This document shows, one piece after another, positions 32,545-40,765 of a stretch of DNA of 41,090 bases; the first letter of the stretch is position 1, and each line of letters starts with the position of its first letter. Both the position numbers and the translations under genes were made by a program. Source of the stretch: Candidatus Methylomirabilota bacterium (lineage in GTDB: Bacteria > Methylomirabilota > Methylomirabilia > Methylomirabilales > 2-02-FULL-66-22); contig JACQVN010000047.1 in NCBI GenBank assembly GCA_016209735.1, positions 1-41,090 on the forward strand, in the 5' to 3' direction. The notes under the pieces were generated by a model that was not told the origin of the DNA, ran no database searches, and saw nothing but the letters and a program-made list of their open reading frames with translations.

Positions 32545-35028
32545 ATGGACGGCGAGACGTGTCCGCCCTCCCGCGGTAAGGCATCCGGCCAGCCGCTGCT
32601 CCCCCTGGCCTGTGCCTTCGGCCTGGGCATCCTTCTCGAGTCCTGGCTGGGGGCTTCGGCCCGGGTCTGGGTTGGGGTCTTCCTCGGATTCCTGCTAGCC
32701 GCCCTGATCCTGTGGCGGGCAGGCTCCCCCCGCCTTTCCCACCTCTTCGTGGTGGCGGGCTTTCTCGGCCTCGGGGCAGAGACCCTCGCCGTTGTCCTGC
32801 TGGAAGCTCCCGCCAATCACCTCAGCCGGCTGCCCGAGGGCTGGCTCGCGGCGCCCGTGCGACTGGAGGCCTGGGTGGTGGCTCCGCCGGATCCCGCGCC
32901 GCCGGATCGACGAGATGTGGCTGGTCCCGACCGCACGCAGTTTGTGGCCGAGGTGCAAGAGCTCCAGGTCGGCGACCGCTGGATGGCCGTCGCGGGGCGG
33001 GCCAGGCTCACCCTCTACGGGGAGCCCGTTCACCTCGCCTACGGACAGGCGATCCAGGGGACGTTTCGCCTCCGGAAACCTCGGGCCTTCGGGAATCCCG
33101 GAGCCTTCGACTATTCGGGGTACCTGGCCAGCCAGGGGATCTTCCTGGAGGGCTGGAGCCCGGGTCCCCTCGAGGTGGGGGAAGCCACTGCCGGCTCCCC
33201 CGTGATGGCCGAGGTATTCCGGCTCCGGGGGCTCTTGCTGCGGCGCTTCGGTGAAGCGCTGCCTTCCGGTCAGGCGGCGCTCCTCAAGGCCATGGTCCTC
33301 GGCGACCGCTCGGGCCTGACCCCGGAGATGCAGGAGGCGTTCCTGGGGTCGGGGACCTACCACATCCTGGCCATCTCGGGGCTCAACGTGAGCCTGCTGG
33401 CCGGGGCGGCCTTCGGGGTCCTCCGGCTCCTCAGAGTGTCGGGGCGATTCGCCGCCCTGCTCTCGATCCTGCTGGTCACGCTCTACGCCGGGCTGGCGGG
33501 CGCAGGCTCTTCGGTGGTGCGAGCCGGCATCATGGCGGACGTGTATCTCCTGGCCCTGGTCCTGGATCGGCAGATCAGCCTGCTGAACAGCCTGGCCCTG
33601 TCGGCGCTGCTGCTCCTGTGGTGGAATCCCTATGCTCTCTTCGAGGTGGGCTTCCAGCTCACCTTCCTGGCTACCCTGGGGATCATTCTGGCGGTCCCGG
33701 CAGTCGAAGAGCGGCTGGCCGCATTCCGCCGGCCGGTGCGCTACCTCTTGGGGTCGGCGGCCATCACGATCGCGGCGACCGCCATGACGGCGCCCATCCT
33801 GGCGGTCGCTTTCAACCGGCTGACCCCCATCGGCCTCCTGGCCAATCTGCCCGTGGTGCCCTTGAGCGGCGCCATCACCGCGGTGGGCCTCGCCGCCGGG
33901 GCGGGCCTCCTGGCCCTCCCTGCCGGCCTCCCCTGGCTCACCCAGGCGGGCGGTGCCCTGGTGGATCTCCTCTTCGTTGTGACGCGGTGGTTTGCCGCCT
34001 GTCCGTGGGGCTCCGTCCTGGTGTACACCCCCACGCCGGGGATGACGCTCTGCTACTACGGAGCCCTGGCCGGGATCGCCCTGCTCCTGAAGGAAGGACC
34101 TCGGTCCGCACGGATCTGGGCGGGAGGGCTGACGGCGGCTTGTACGCTGGCGCTGGTGAGCCAGGTGGCGGTCTGGCTGTATCCGCCCCCGGCGGACGAC
34201 CGGGTGCGTCTGACCCTCCTGGATGTCGGGCAGGGCGAGGCGATCCTCCTGGAACTTCCCGATCGGGGCCGGATCATGGTAGACGCGGGTGGACTGTTGG
34301 GAGGAAGCTTCGATGTGGGCCGCCGGATCGTGGCGCCGTTTCTCTGGCGCAAGTGGATCGGGCGGCTGGATGTCGTGATCGTGAGCCATCCCGAGACGGA
34401 CCATGTCCACGGCATCGCCAGTCTGCTGGAAACGATGCCGGTGGGAGAAATCTGGATTGGCCCAGCCCCGGCCGAGTCGGTGACGGCGGTCCGCCTGGCC
34501 GCGCTCCTCCTGCAGCGCGGCATTCCCCAGCGGGTGGTAACGAGCGACTCTCCCCCTTTTCACTTCGGAGCGGCCACGCTGGAGATCGTCCATCCCGCGC
34601 CCCGAACCGGGATGGGGGCGCCGGCCGGCACGCGTTCCCGGGGAGTCAACGATGCCACGTTGGTGGTGCGGCTGGGCCTGGCAGACAAGGCGATCCTCCT
34701 GACGGGAGACCTGGGGCGGGACGGCGAAGCGGCCCTCCTCAAGAGCGGCCGACCCGTGCGTGCCCAGGTCCTGAAGGTGCCGCACCACGGCTCCCGCACC
34801 TCCAGCACCGCCCCCTTCCTGCGGGCGGTGGCTCCGGAGATTGCCGTGCTCTCGGCAGGATACCGGAATCGCTTCCGCCATCCGCACCCGGAGATCGTCG
34901 AGCGGTACCGCGCCATGGGCGTGCGTCTGCTCCGGACGGACCTGGACGGGGCCATCTCCGTGGAGATGACGCCTGAAGGGATCCGCGCGTGGGGGTACCG
35001 GGAAAGGGAATCCCAAAAAGACCAATGA
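32545..35028 (+). CDS. comEC: ComEC/Rec2 DNA-uptake channel protein
   Basis: 827 residues. An N-terminal OB-like domain (about 80-195) is followed by the competence core (about 225-495) with KAMVLGDRSGLTPEMQEAFL and ISGLNVSLLAG. A C-terminal metallo-beta-lactamase domain (about 555-800) has LDVGQGEAILLELP, SHPETDHVHG, LTGDLGRDGE and VPHHGSRTSS. All three expected parts are present, so single-strand DNA import across the inner membrane and degradation of the other strand are plausible. ATG 32545 follows GGGGGAAAG. No other competence gene is in the window. Confidence 0.93.
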   Translation: MDGETCPPSRGKASGQPLLPLACAFGLGILLESWLGASARVWVGVFLGFLLAALILWRAGSPRLSHLFVVAGFLGLGAETLAVVLLEAPANHLSRLPEGWLAAPVRLEAWVVAPPDPAPPDRRDVAGPDRTQFVAEVQELQVGDRWMAVAGRARLTLYGEPVHLAYGQAIQGTFRLRKPRAFGNPGAFDYSGYLASQGIFLEGWSPGPLEVGEATAGSPVMAEVFRLRGLLLRRFGEALPSGQAALLKAMVLGDRSGLTPEMQEAFLGSGTYHILAISGLNVSLLAGAAFGVLRLLRVSGRFAALLSILLVTLYAGLAGAGSSVVRAGIMADVYLLALVLDRQISLLNSLALSALLLLWWNPYALFEVGFQLTFLATLGIILAVPAVEERLAAFRRPVRYLLGSAAITIAATAMTAPILAVAFNRLTPIGLLANLPVVPLSGAITAVGLAAGAGLLALPAGLPWLTQAGGALVDLLFVVTRWFAACPWGSVLVYTPTPGMTLCYYGALAGIALLLKEGPRSARIWAGGLTAACTLALVSQVAVWLYPPPADDRVRLTLLDVGQGEAILLELPDRGRIMVDAGGLLGGSFDVGRRIVAPFLWRKWIGRLDVVIVSHPETDHVHGIASLLETMPVGEIWIGPAPAESVTAVRLAALLLQRGIPQRVVTSDSPPFHFGAATLEIVHPAPRTGMGAPAGTRSRGVNDATLVVRLGLADKAILLTGDLGRDGEAALLKSGRPVRAQVLKVPHHGSRTSSTAPFLRAVAPEIAVLSAGYRNRFRHPHPEIVERYRAMGVRLLRTDLDGAISVEMTPEGIRAWGYRERESQKDQ

Positions 35029-35031
35029 CCT

Positions 35032-35057
35032 GGTTTTTGCGCTGGCGCGCAAAAACC
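35032..35057. repeat. Family-2 palindrome after comEC
   Basis: GGTTTTTGCGC and GCGCAAAAACC surround a few bases, starting four bases after the comEC stop. The T-run is 5' and the A-run 3' to the core, the reverse of an intrinsic terminator. Confidence 0.7.
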
Positions 35058-35248
35058 ATAATTGAAAGACTTCAGTACACTCCTGCGGAATTGGCCGGAG
35101 TACACACCGACCATCCCGGAAGGAGGTCACCCCGAGGCGTATGCACGATGGGAGATGACCCAAGTCGCAGGGGTCACCTCCCGTCACGCGTCCCCTTGAT
35201 GCGACTACTTGGAGGCTCCGTGGAAAAAATTCTTTGCCCCACCAGTTT

Positions 35249-35277
35249 GGTTTTTGTGCGCCCAGCGCGCAAAAGCC
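35249..35277. repeat. Family-2 palindrome next to the lipoprotein gene
   Basis: GGTTTTTGTGCGC and GCGCGCAAAAGCC form imperfect arms, ending four bases from the stop codon of the minus-strand gene. The 190 bases between this and the 35032 copy hold no gene. Confidence 0.65.
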
Positions 35278-35280
35278 AGG

Positions 35281-35778
35281 TCATTGGTAGATCTCTTCCT
35301 TGATCCTCCAGCCAAAAGGCGTGCGCTGCAGGCGCCACAAGACATGGTTGCGGATGACCTCTTCCCGCCTATCCTGCCTGCCGCCCTCGGTCTTGACGAG
35401 CGTTTCGAGGTACCCCTCGGCCACGGCGCGATCGCCACTGACCGATAACTGAAACTCCTTAACGTCCATGGAAGTATCCTTGGTTTCCTTGAAGAGAGTT
35501 CCGTACACCATCCGGAGATCCGGTTTCCGCAGCGTCGTCTTGTTCGAGCGCCCGATGCCACCCAGGTACTTGTTGAAGTTGCCCACATAGGCGTCATCGG
35601 CATAGGCCAGCAGGATGGTGTCGACCGAGCGCGCACTGATGCCGTTGGGGATCCGCATCAGTGTGACCAGGATCTGAGCCTCGTCTGGGGACTTGGCCCG
35701 ATAGTTCTCCAGGGTGGCCGCGCACCCTCCGGCGAGCAGGGCAAATCCCAGACTGAAGGCGAAGAACCGGCATGTCAT
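35281..35778 (-). CDS. Small lipoprotein with an NTF2/SnoaL-like domain
   Basis: 165 residues. A signal peptide ends in a lipobox (LLAGGC, Cys19). The mature part has alternating helices and strands (SARSVDTILLAYADDAYVGN, then FQLSVSGDRAVAEGYLETLV and WRLQRTPFGWRIKEEIYQ), typical of the NTF2-like/nuclear transport factor fold used in many secreted proteins. No catalytic residue is evident. GGAGGGA precedes the ATG. Function unknown. Confidence 0.78.
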   Translation of the reverse strand: MTCRFFAFSLGFALLAGGCAATLENYRAKSPDEAQILVTLMRIPNGISARSVDTILLAYADDAYVGNFNKYLGGIGRSNKTTLRKPDLRMVYGTLFKETKDTSMDVKEFQLSVSGDRAVAEGYLETLVKTEGGRQDRREEVIRNHVLWRLQRTPFGWRIKEEIYQ

Positions 35779-35838
35779 GGGGTCCCTCCGCGAAGCATAG
35801 GATTGATCCGAAACGGCGCGTGCGAGAAGATGCCCCGG

Positions 35839-36024
35839 TTAGCGCCCCATCACGAAGCGGACCACGCAGCGCGGGCAGCGCTGGAGGGCCTTCACCAGTT
35901 CGGGATTCCGCCCCGGCTTTCCTGGCGCCATGAGCGGGAGGTCTTGGTATCCTGGCGGAACGGGCTGCCAGGCAACCTTGTGGGCCGGCACGGCGGGGCA
36001 GTGAACTGTGTACAGCTTGGGCAC
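35839..36024 (-). CDS. Small Cys-containing protein, unknown
   Basis: 61 residues from GTG 36024, which has GGGAGGA seven bases upstream. The sequence has one CPRC pair near the end (LQRCPRCVVRFVMGR) and a Pro-rich middle (WQPVPPGYQDLP). A paired CxxC in a short basic tail suggests metal or disulfide binding, but only one pair is visible. The strong ribosome-binding site is the main reason to call it real. It is followed by the lipoprotein gene in the same orientation after 60 bases. Confidence 0.55.
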   Translation of the reverse strand: MPKLYTVHCPAVPAHKVAWQPVPPGYQDLPLMAPGKPGRNPELVKALQRCPRCVVRFVMGR

Positions 36025-36106
36025 GCAACTGTCCTCCCGGGATCGTCTGTTCTCCCTCCCTTATACGTCAAGGCGTGCTCGCTGGCAAGAGGGATTGCAG
36101 GGGCAG

Positions 36107-36222
36107 GGCAATGCAAAAATGAAAAACCGACAATGCAAAATTGAAAACCGGTTATTGCCCGAGCTCTGTTCCCATTGGTTCATCTTGCCTTGTCGGTTGT
36201 CGGCTTTGCCTTTTCAATTGCC
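36107..36222. repeat. Inverted-repeat element of AATGCAAAA/AATTGAAAA words
   Basis: Left part GCAATGCAAAAATG, CAATGCAAAATTGAAAA; right part TTGTCGGTTGTCGG and CTTTTCAATTGCC as its complement. It is a MITE-like or slippage-derived hairpin. The AACCGACAATGCAAAA wording returns at 40651-40680. Confidence 0.6.
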
Positions 36223-36227
36223 AGGGG

Positions 36228-37079
36228 CTAGCGGAGAACCAGGGCAACGCCCGCCAGCGTGAGGGCGGCTCCCGCGACGGCGTTCCAGGTGGGGGGCTCG
36301 CCCAGCAGCGGCCAGGCCAGCAGGATCGCCAGGGTGACCTCCTGGGTGGCGATGAGGTTGGGAACGCTGGGGTGCAATCGTCGAACGGCGGCATTGTACA
36401 GGGTGTGACCCAGGGCCATGGGAAAGATTGCCATGGCCACCACCGCGGCAATGGCCTGGACGGGAATCGGGCGATGGTATAGACCGACGGCAAAGGGGGC
36501 GGTGACCAGCCCGGCAAGGAGGTAAACCCAGCTCGCGTACGCCAGGACCGGAATCCCGCCGCGCTCCCGCCGCCCGTAGACGGAGTAGAGGGCGAAGGTC
36601 ACGGCACTTCCCGCCGCCCAGAGATCTCCGATGAGCATCCGGGGTGTGAGATCGGGCTGGAAGCCGGCCAGGACGGCGATGCCGAGCACCGCCAGAGTCG
36701 CGCCCGGAACGGTCCGTCGTGGCAGCGGCTCCCCCAGGAGGCGGCGCGAGAGGCCGGCGATGAACAGGGGGGCCGTGTACGTGATCGTGAGACTGTGGGC
36801 CACGGTGGTGAGGGTCAAGGAGGTGATGAAGGCGATGAAATGCAGGGCTGCGATGACCCCGATGGGAAGCACCCGCCGCCACTCGGCGGCGTTCAGGCGG
36901 AGACGCTGCCGGCCGGCCCAGGCCACAGCGCCGACCAGGCCGCCGCCCACGAGGAGGCGAAGGCTCGTGATCTCCAAGGGAGAGAGGGCTGCCGCCCAGC
37001 GGACGAGAATGGCGCCGGTGGAGAAAAACACCGTGGCCAGCATCGCCTGGAGGATGCCGATGCGATGCTCTCGGTTCAT
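36228..37079 (-). CDS. EamA/DMT-family transporter
   Basis: 283 residues with ten transmembrane helices arranged as two EamA repeats. The first starts ILQAMLATVFFSTGAILVRW, the second MLIGDLWAAGSAVTFALYSV. Typical end-of-repeat stretches are TITYTAPLFIAG and ATQEVTLAILLAWPLLGEPP. The family exports amino acids and other metabolites; the substrate cannot be told. ATG 37079 is the first Met that starts directly before helix 1. Confidence 0.88.
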   Translation of the reverse strand: MNREHRIGILQAMLATVFFSTGAILVRWAAALSPLEITSLRLLVGGGLVGAVAWAGRQRLRLNAAEWRRVLPIGVIAALHFIAFITSLTLTTVAHSLTITYTAPLFIAGLSRRLLGEPLPRRTVPGATLAVLGIAVLAGFQPDLTPRMLIGDLWAAGSAVTFALYSVYGRRERGGIPVLAYASWVYLLAGLVTAPFAVGLYHRPIPVQAIAAVVAMAIFPMALGHTLYNAAVRRLHPSVPNLIATQEVTLAILLAWPLLGEPPTWNAVAGAALTLAGVALVLR

Positions 37080-37345
37080 GGCGAGGCAACCTAGCACATG
37101 GAGAGCCGAGAGTCGAGAGCCGCGGGGCGAGGAGCGTGATCGTGGCCGTGATCGTGACCGGGACGAACAAGCGCTCGACCACGGGAAGGCGGCCGCCGAG
37201 GGGTGAGGAGCAGGCGCGAATACTGATTGACGAGCGACGAATGAGGAATACGGCATGGGGAATGCGGAGTGCGGAATGGGAAGGCGGCAGGTTTCGGTGG
37301 ACAGCTTTCGGCGAGGAGCTTCTGGGCGCAGGTGTCGAGCGATAC
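37080..37345. other. Gap with low-complexity GA-rich words
   Basis: GAGAGCCGAGAGTCGAGAGC (37100-37119), GTGATCGTGGCCGTGATCGTG and GGAATACGGCATGGGGAATGC words alternate. This looks like slippage-derived repeat material. No gene is supported; the long frame extending the EamA gene upstream is low complexity. Confidence 0.5.
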
Positions 37346-37893
37346 TCACGACCAGAGGGAGCCAGGGATCAGGTCGAGATCGGCAAAGGGCGGGGGACTC
37401 ACAGGGTGCGTGCCGGTGGCGCGGACCGCAAGCGAGTAGCCTTGAGGCCCCAGAATGAACGCCTCCAGGCTCTGCCCCTCGGGATCCACCAGCCAGAAGT
37501 ACGGCACACCGTACTTGGCGTAGAGTTGGTGCTTGCTGCTGCGGTCTATCAAAGTCGTGGCTGGAGAAAGTATCTCGATCGCGAGCGTCGGAGGTCCTTC
37601 CACGCCGCGCTTGCTGATGGCGGGGAGGCGGGCTTGATTGAGGTACACGATGTCAGGCTGCACGATGGAGATGTCGCTCAGGATGACGTCCAACGGGGCG
37701 AAGAGAACCTCTCAATTTGCCTCGACTTGACGTGCATGCGGAGGACCGAAAAGAGATTCGCACAGACGATCTGATGCTGCGGGCTCGGCGCTGCAGTCAT
37801 CGACAGTTCTCCCTCGTGGATCTCGTACCGGCGGCCGTCGGCCGGGAGCGCCGCATATTCCCTGTAAGTCAAAATCACCCCGGTGGTGTTCAT
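37346..37893 (-). pseudogene. Uma2-family (DUF820) restriction-endonuclease-fold protein, frameshifted
   Basis: The frame from ATG 37893 (MNTTGVILTYREYAALPADG) reads to about 37700, then shifts. Reading GAGGTT rather than GAGAGGTT near 37703 would continue as VLFAPLDVILSDISIVQPDI. That carries the Uma2 core (ILSDISIVQPDIVYL, then LAIEILSPAT and YAKYGVPYFWLVDPEG). The core keeps the Asp...Glu...Lys-like nuclease residues. As sequenced, the protein is split, so it is a pseudogene or a sequencing error. It has its own promoter upstream. Confidence 0.78.
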
Positions 37894-37922
37894 CGGCAGA
37901 CCCCTCGAAGGATACCTACAAG

Positions 37923-37951
37923 ACAATACCGGCGCGCCCCTGCCGCGTCAA
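37923..37951 (-). promoter_or_regulatory. Promoter of the Uma2 gene
   Basis: TTGACG (37951-37946), 17 bases, TATTGT (37928-37923); transcription would start near 37916, about 25 bases before the ATG. Confidence 0.5.
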
Positions 37952-37984
37952 GGAAGCGTTCGTGCGCACGTGCGAGCCGCCGTG

Positions 37985-38108
37985 CCATGCACGTTCAACG
38001 TTAAACGTTAAACGTTCAACATGCGAATCCCCGAATCCCCGAACCCCCGAACCCCCGAACTGCTCTCGTACCGCCGTACCATCGAACTGCCGTACCGTCG
38101 TACTGTTC
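37985..38108. repeat. 7-base then 8-base periodic repeat block
   Basis: AACGTTC/AACGTTA units (7-base period) pass into CCCCGAAC and ATCCCCGA units (8-base), and then CCGTACC/TCGTAC units. It lies directly downstream of the DsbA-like gene (which ends at 38111 on the minus strand). Confidence 0.7.
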
Positions 38109-38110
38109 TT

Positions 38111-38875
38111 CTATTGCTGGCGCGCCTTGGCGATCAGCTCCTTGAAAACCGGCAGTTCGATCGCGCCGGGCACAAGCTCGGGACCGATGATGAAGGCCGG
38201 CGTCCCGGTGATCCCCATGGCCTGCGCCAGCGCATGGTTCTTCTGGAGGGCCGCCTGGATCTCCGGCTTGTTCATGTCCGCTTGGAGCTTGCCGGTGTCG
38301 AGCTGGAGCTGGGCTGCGATCTTCAGGATGTCTGGCATCGACAGAGCAGAGTTCGACGTCATCAGGGCGTCGTGGAAGGGGAGGTACTTGCCCTGAGCGT
38401 GGGCGGCCAGGGCGGCCTTGGCGGCCAGAGTCGACTCCGGGCTCAGGATGGGGAACTCCTTGAACACCACCCGCACATTGGGATCTTCCGCCATGAGCTG
38501 CCGGAGGACGGGCGCCACGCGCTTGCAGTATCCGCAGCGATAGTCGAAGAACTCGACTACCGTCACATCCCCCTGGGGATTTCCCGCCACGGGCGAGGCC
38601 GAATCCCGCAACAGGTCGTCCTGCCGTGTGGCGATGGTGGCGCTGGCGCGCTTGCGCTCATCGGCCCGCTGCCGCTCCTGGAACTGTCGGACGGACTCCA
38701 TGATGACCTCGGGATGGTCCAGGAGATACCGGTGGATGATCTGCTCGACAGCCTCCTTCGTCATTGGCTCTGGCGGACTCTGCGCCCCCGCGTCCCGCAC
38801 GAGCGGGCTGCCGGCAAGCAGGGCCAAGATGACGAGCAACGTGCCCATACGGATGGTGCGCTGCGGCCGCGTCAT
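38111..38875 (-). CDS. DsbA/Com1-like periplasmic thiol oxidoreductase
   Basis: 254 residues. A signal peptide (hydrophobic core MGTLLVILALLAG) precedes an N-terminal helical stalk (PMTKEAVEQIIHRYLLDHPE). That stalk is typical of Com1/BdbD-like proteins and may mediate oligomerisation. The thioredoxin domain has the active site CGYC (FFDYRCGYCKRV) and cis-Pro loop TGTPAFIIG. It likely handles disulfides in secreted proteins. GGAGG lies upstream of ATG 38875; the frame extends to 39004 but that part is not signal-like. Confidence 0.88.
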   Translation of the reverse strand: MTRPQRTIRMGTLLVILALLAGSPLVRDAGAQSPPEPMTKEAVEQIIHRYLLDHPEVIMESVRQFQERQRADERKRASATIATRQDDLLRDSASPVAGNPQGDVTVVEFFDYRCGYCKRVAPVLRQLMAEDPNVRVVFKEFPILSPESTLAAKAALAAHAQGKYLPFHDALMTSNSALSMPDILKIAAQLQLDTGKLQADMNKPEIQAALQKNHALAQAMGITGTPAFIIGPELVPGAIELPVFKELIAKARQQ

Positions 38876-39084
38876 GAGAGATGCCTCCTGGAGAGCGTCC
38901 TGCCCTTGACCGCCGTGCCGGCTCGACACCGCTTGCCACCGCTCTTGCCGGCGCGATGATTCGGCGATCACCCCATGGTCGGAACCGACCAACGCTCTCA
39001 GCATACACCGTTAACGGGAAAGGCAACAGGGCCGCCAAAAAATCCCTCGGAGTTGAGGGCAAGGTGCGTGTGGCGGATGCGAGG

Positions 39085-39510
39085 TCAGAACCAACGCACT
39101 CTTGGGGGGCCATCGATACCCGGCGACTCGGCTCCGAGCTGACGGAACACCAGGTCCGGATAGTCGGTGCCGATGGCATCGGCGCGGAAGCGGATGGCGT
39201 CGGCCGCGGCATCTGCCGTGTTGACGTGATACACGTAGACCTGCAAGCCGGCCGCGTGCGCCCTGGCGATCAACTCGGGGCTGGTCATGCCGGACCGGGG
39301 AGAGATGAGCCGATGTCCCCGGTCGCGGGCCAAGGTGACCAGATCGCAAATCGGATCCTTGCTCGGGCGCATATCCATCTCTACCCGCTGACACCCTATT
39401 GCGATCCCCGTGGCGAAGGAGCGGAACGTATTCTCCGGGGCGTGGGCGCACGCCCCACGATGGCCGACGACGGCTACGCGGTCTTGGGGTCTGCCGGCGG
39501 GGGCAACCAT
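39085..39510 (-). pseudogene. Glycerophosphodiester phosphodiesterase with internal deletion
   Basis: 141 residues, against about 230-250 for the family. The start is intact: VVGHRGACAHAPENTFRSF carries the first catalytic His, and VEMDMRPSKD is the acidic strand. It then jumps straight to the last quarter (ISPRSGMTSPELIARAHAAG, then VYVYHVNTADAAADAIRF and AIGTDYPDLVF). The middle, with the second His (in HD) and the metal-ligand Glu strand, is missing in frame. The product is almost certainly inactive. ATG 39510 follows AAGGAG. Confidence 0.75.
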
Positions 39511-39583
39511 GGCTCTTGTGCTCCTTCTCGGTGGCGCCCTCGTTCCCTCTGGCGCCTTGGCGGTTCAACCGCGAGATCCGGCC

Positions 39584-39913
39584 TCAGTCCACGATGAAGA
39601 GCTTGGCCCCCACGGCGGTCGCAGAGCGGTGGGGCTCTGCGCCATCGGCGACCTGGTAGCTGACCCCGGGGGTGAGGGTGTACCTGCGGCCGTCGGCCAG
39701 TTCGGTCTCCAGACGGCCCTCGAGGCAGAGGAGGATGTGGCCCTTCTGACACCAGTGATCGGCCAGGTAGCCGGGCGTGTACTCGACGAGGCGCACCCGG
39801 ATCTCCCCGAGCTGCCGTGTGCGCCAGATCGCCTTGCCGGTGGTCCCGGGATGCTCGGTCGGCTCGACGGCCGCCCAGTCCGTGAGGCCGAAGGGAATGT
39901 CGGTCATCTTCAT
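39584..39913 (-). CDS. DHCW-motif cupin protein
   Basis: 109 residues, a single cupin barrel: YLADHWCQKGHILLCLEG is the first conserved motif (His and Glu positions), and GVSYQVADGAEPHRS the second. The family is typically annotated as DHCW motif cupin fold; its function is unknown. AGGAGG lies about seven bases upstream of ATG 39913. The longer frame to 39982 is not family-like. Confidence 0.8.
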   Translation of the reverse strand: MKMTDIPFGLTDWAAVEPTEHPGTTGKAIWRTRQLGEIRVRLVEYTPGYLADHWCQKGHILLCLEGRLETELADGRRYTLTPGVSYQVADGAEPHRSATAVGAKLFIVD

Positions 39914-40064
39914 GAAGGTGCCTCCTGAGTAGCGTCGCTCCCCGCCATTGGGCGCGGCTGCGAACCGGTCCGTCCCGCTCACGTTGCGGCCGGATCATAC
40001 TGCCGAGGCCGAACGGATGTCCAGGACCACTCTTCGCCTCTGACAGATACCACTGATTCGCGGA

Positions 40065-40361
40065 CTATTTCTGGGGCGGATTGATGCGTGTCCCTGGCTT
40101 GCCAGTGTACGGATTGGCATGCGGTTTCGTCGACCAGTTGTCGTGCCAGGTCCGGTTCGGCATCGACCGACGGTGCGGCGCGACATAGGTTCCGTCCCGA
40201 CGGACATGCGGCCGGACACTGTACGACCGAGGATTGCTACCCATACCGGGCCCGATGGAGCGTCCGCCGGAGCGGCTCCCTCGCCCCTCAACGTCGCTCA
40301 CGCCGACGATCATGCTGACCAGGAAAAGCCCCACCGACACCCAGGTCCCAATCGTTCGCAT
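40065..40361 (-). CDS. Small secreted protein with NPYTGKxGT-type motif
   Basis: 98 residues. The N-terminal hydrophobic segment (GTWVSVGLFLVSMIVGVSDV) reads as a signal peptide. The mature part is polar, with RRDGTYVAPHRRSMPN and DNWSTKPHANPYTGKPGTRI. This matches a widespread family of short periplasmic proteins with the pattern DGTYV.PH.RS.P...DNWSTKxNxNPYTGKxGT, whose function is not known to me. AAAGGAGG lies six bases before the ATG. Confidence 0.75.
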   Translation of the reverse strand: MRTIGTWVSVGLFLVSMIVGVSDVEGRGSRSGGRSIGPGMGSNPRSYSVRPHVRRDGTYVAPHRRSMPNRTWHDNWSTKPHANPYTGKPGTRINPPQK

Positions 40362-40470
40362 GGCCGCCTCCTTTCGAGTGATCGAGTGTCACCGCGGCTG
40401 TCCATCTATCCTCGATAACGCCCGCAGACTGCTCAAGGGGACACTCCAGTCCGATATTCTCCCCGATTTT

Positions 40471-40680
40471 TCACGCAAAGATCGCCAAGGGCGCAAAGTT
40501 GGGGGAAAGCGCGCTCGTCGCGCCGGTTGGGCTCGGCCAGAATTCTCCTGGAGGATGTCCCCATCCGGGCAGTCTGCCGGTTAATGAGGTAGAGGAAACC
40601 TTCTAAACCCAGGTGGCGTCGGCGTCCTTGGCGGCTCCACCGGTCAAGGCGAAACCGACAACCGACAATGCAAAACCGAC
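40471..40680. repeat. Repeat block with CGCAAAG and AACCGACAATGC words
   Basis: TCACGCAAAG, CGCCAAGGGCGCAAAG (40471-40498) and, further right, GTCCTTGGCGGCTCC form partly inverted words. CCGACAACCGACAATGCAAAA (40655-40675 region) matches the 36107 element. The rest of 40362-40765 holds no gene. Confidence 0.5.
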
Positions 40681-40765
40681 GGTGGTAAGCGCACACACCG
40701 CGCCGTCGAGATGCAACAGCGACGCCCCATCCGTCCTTGGTGACTAACCACGTGGAGTCTTGTTA

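Noticed and set aside
37985-38108. CRISPR array
   Set aside because: Units are 7-8 bases with no spacers and no cas genes nearby.
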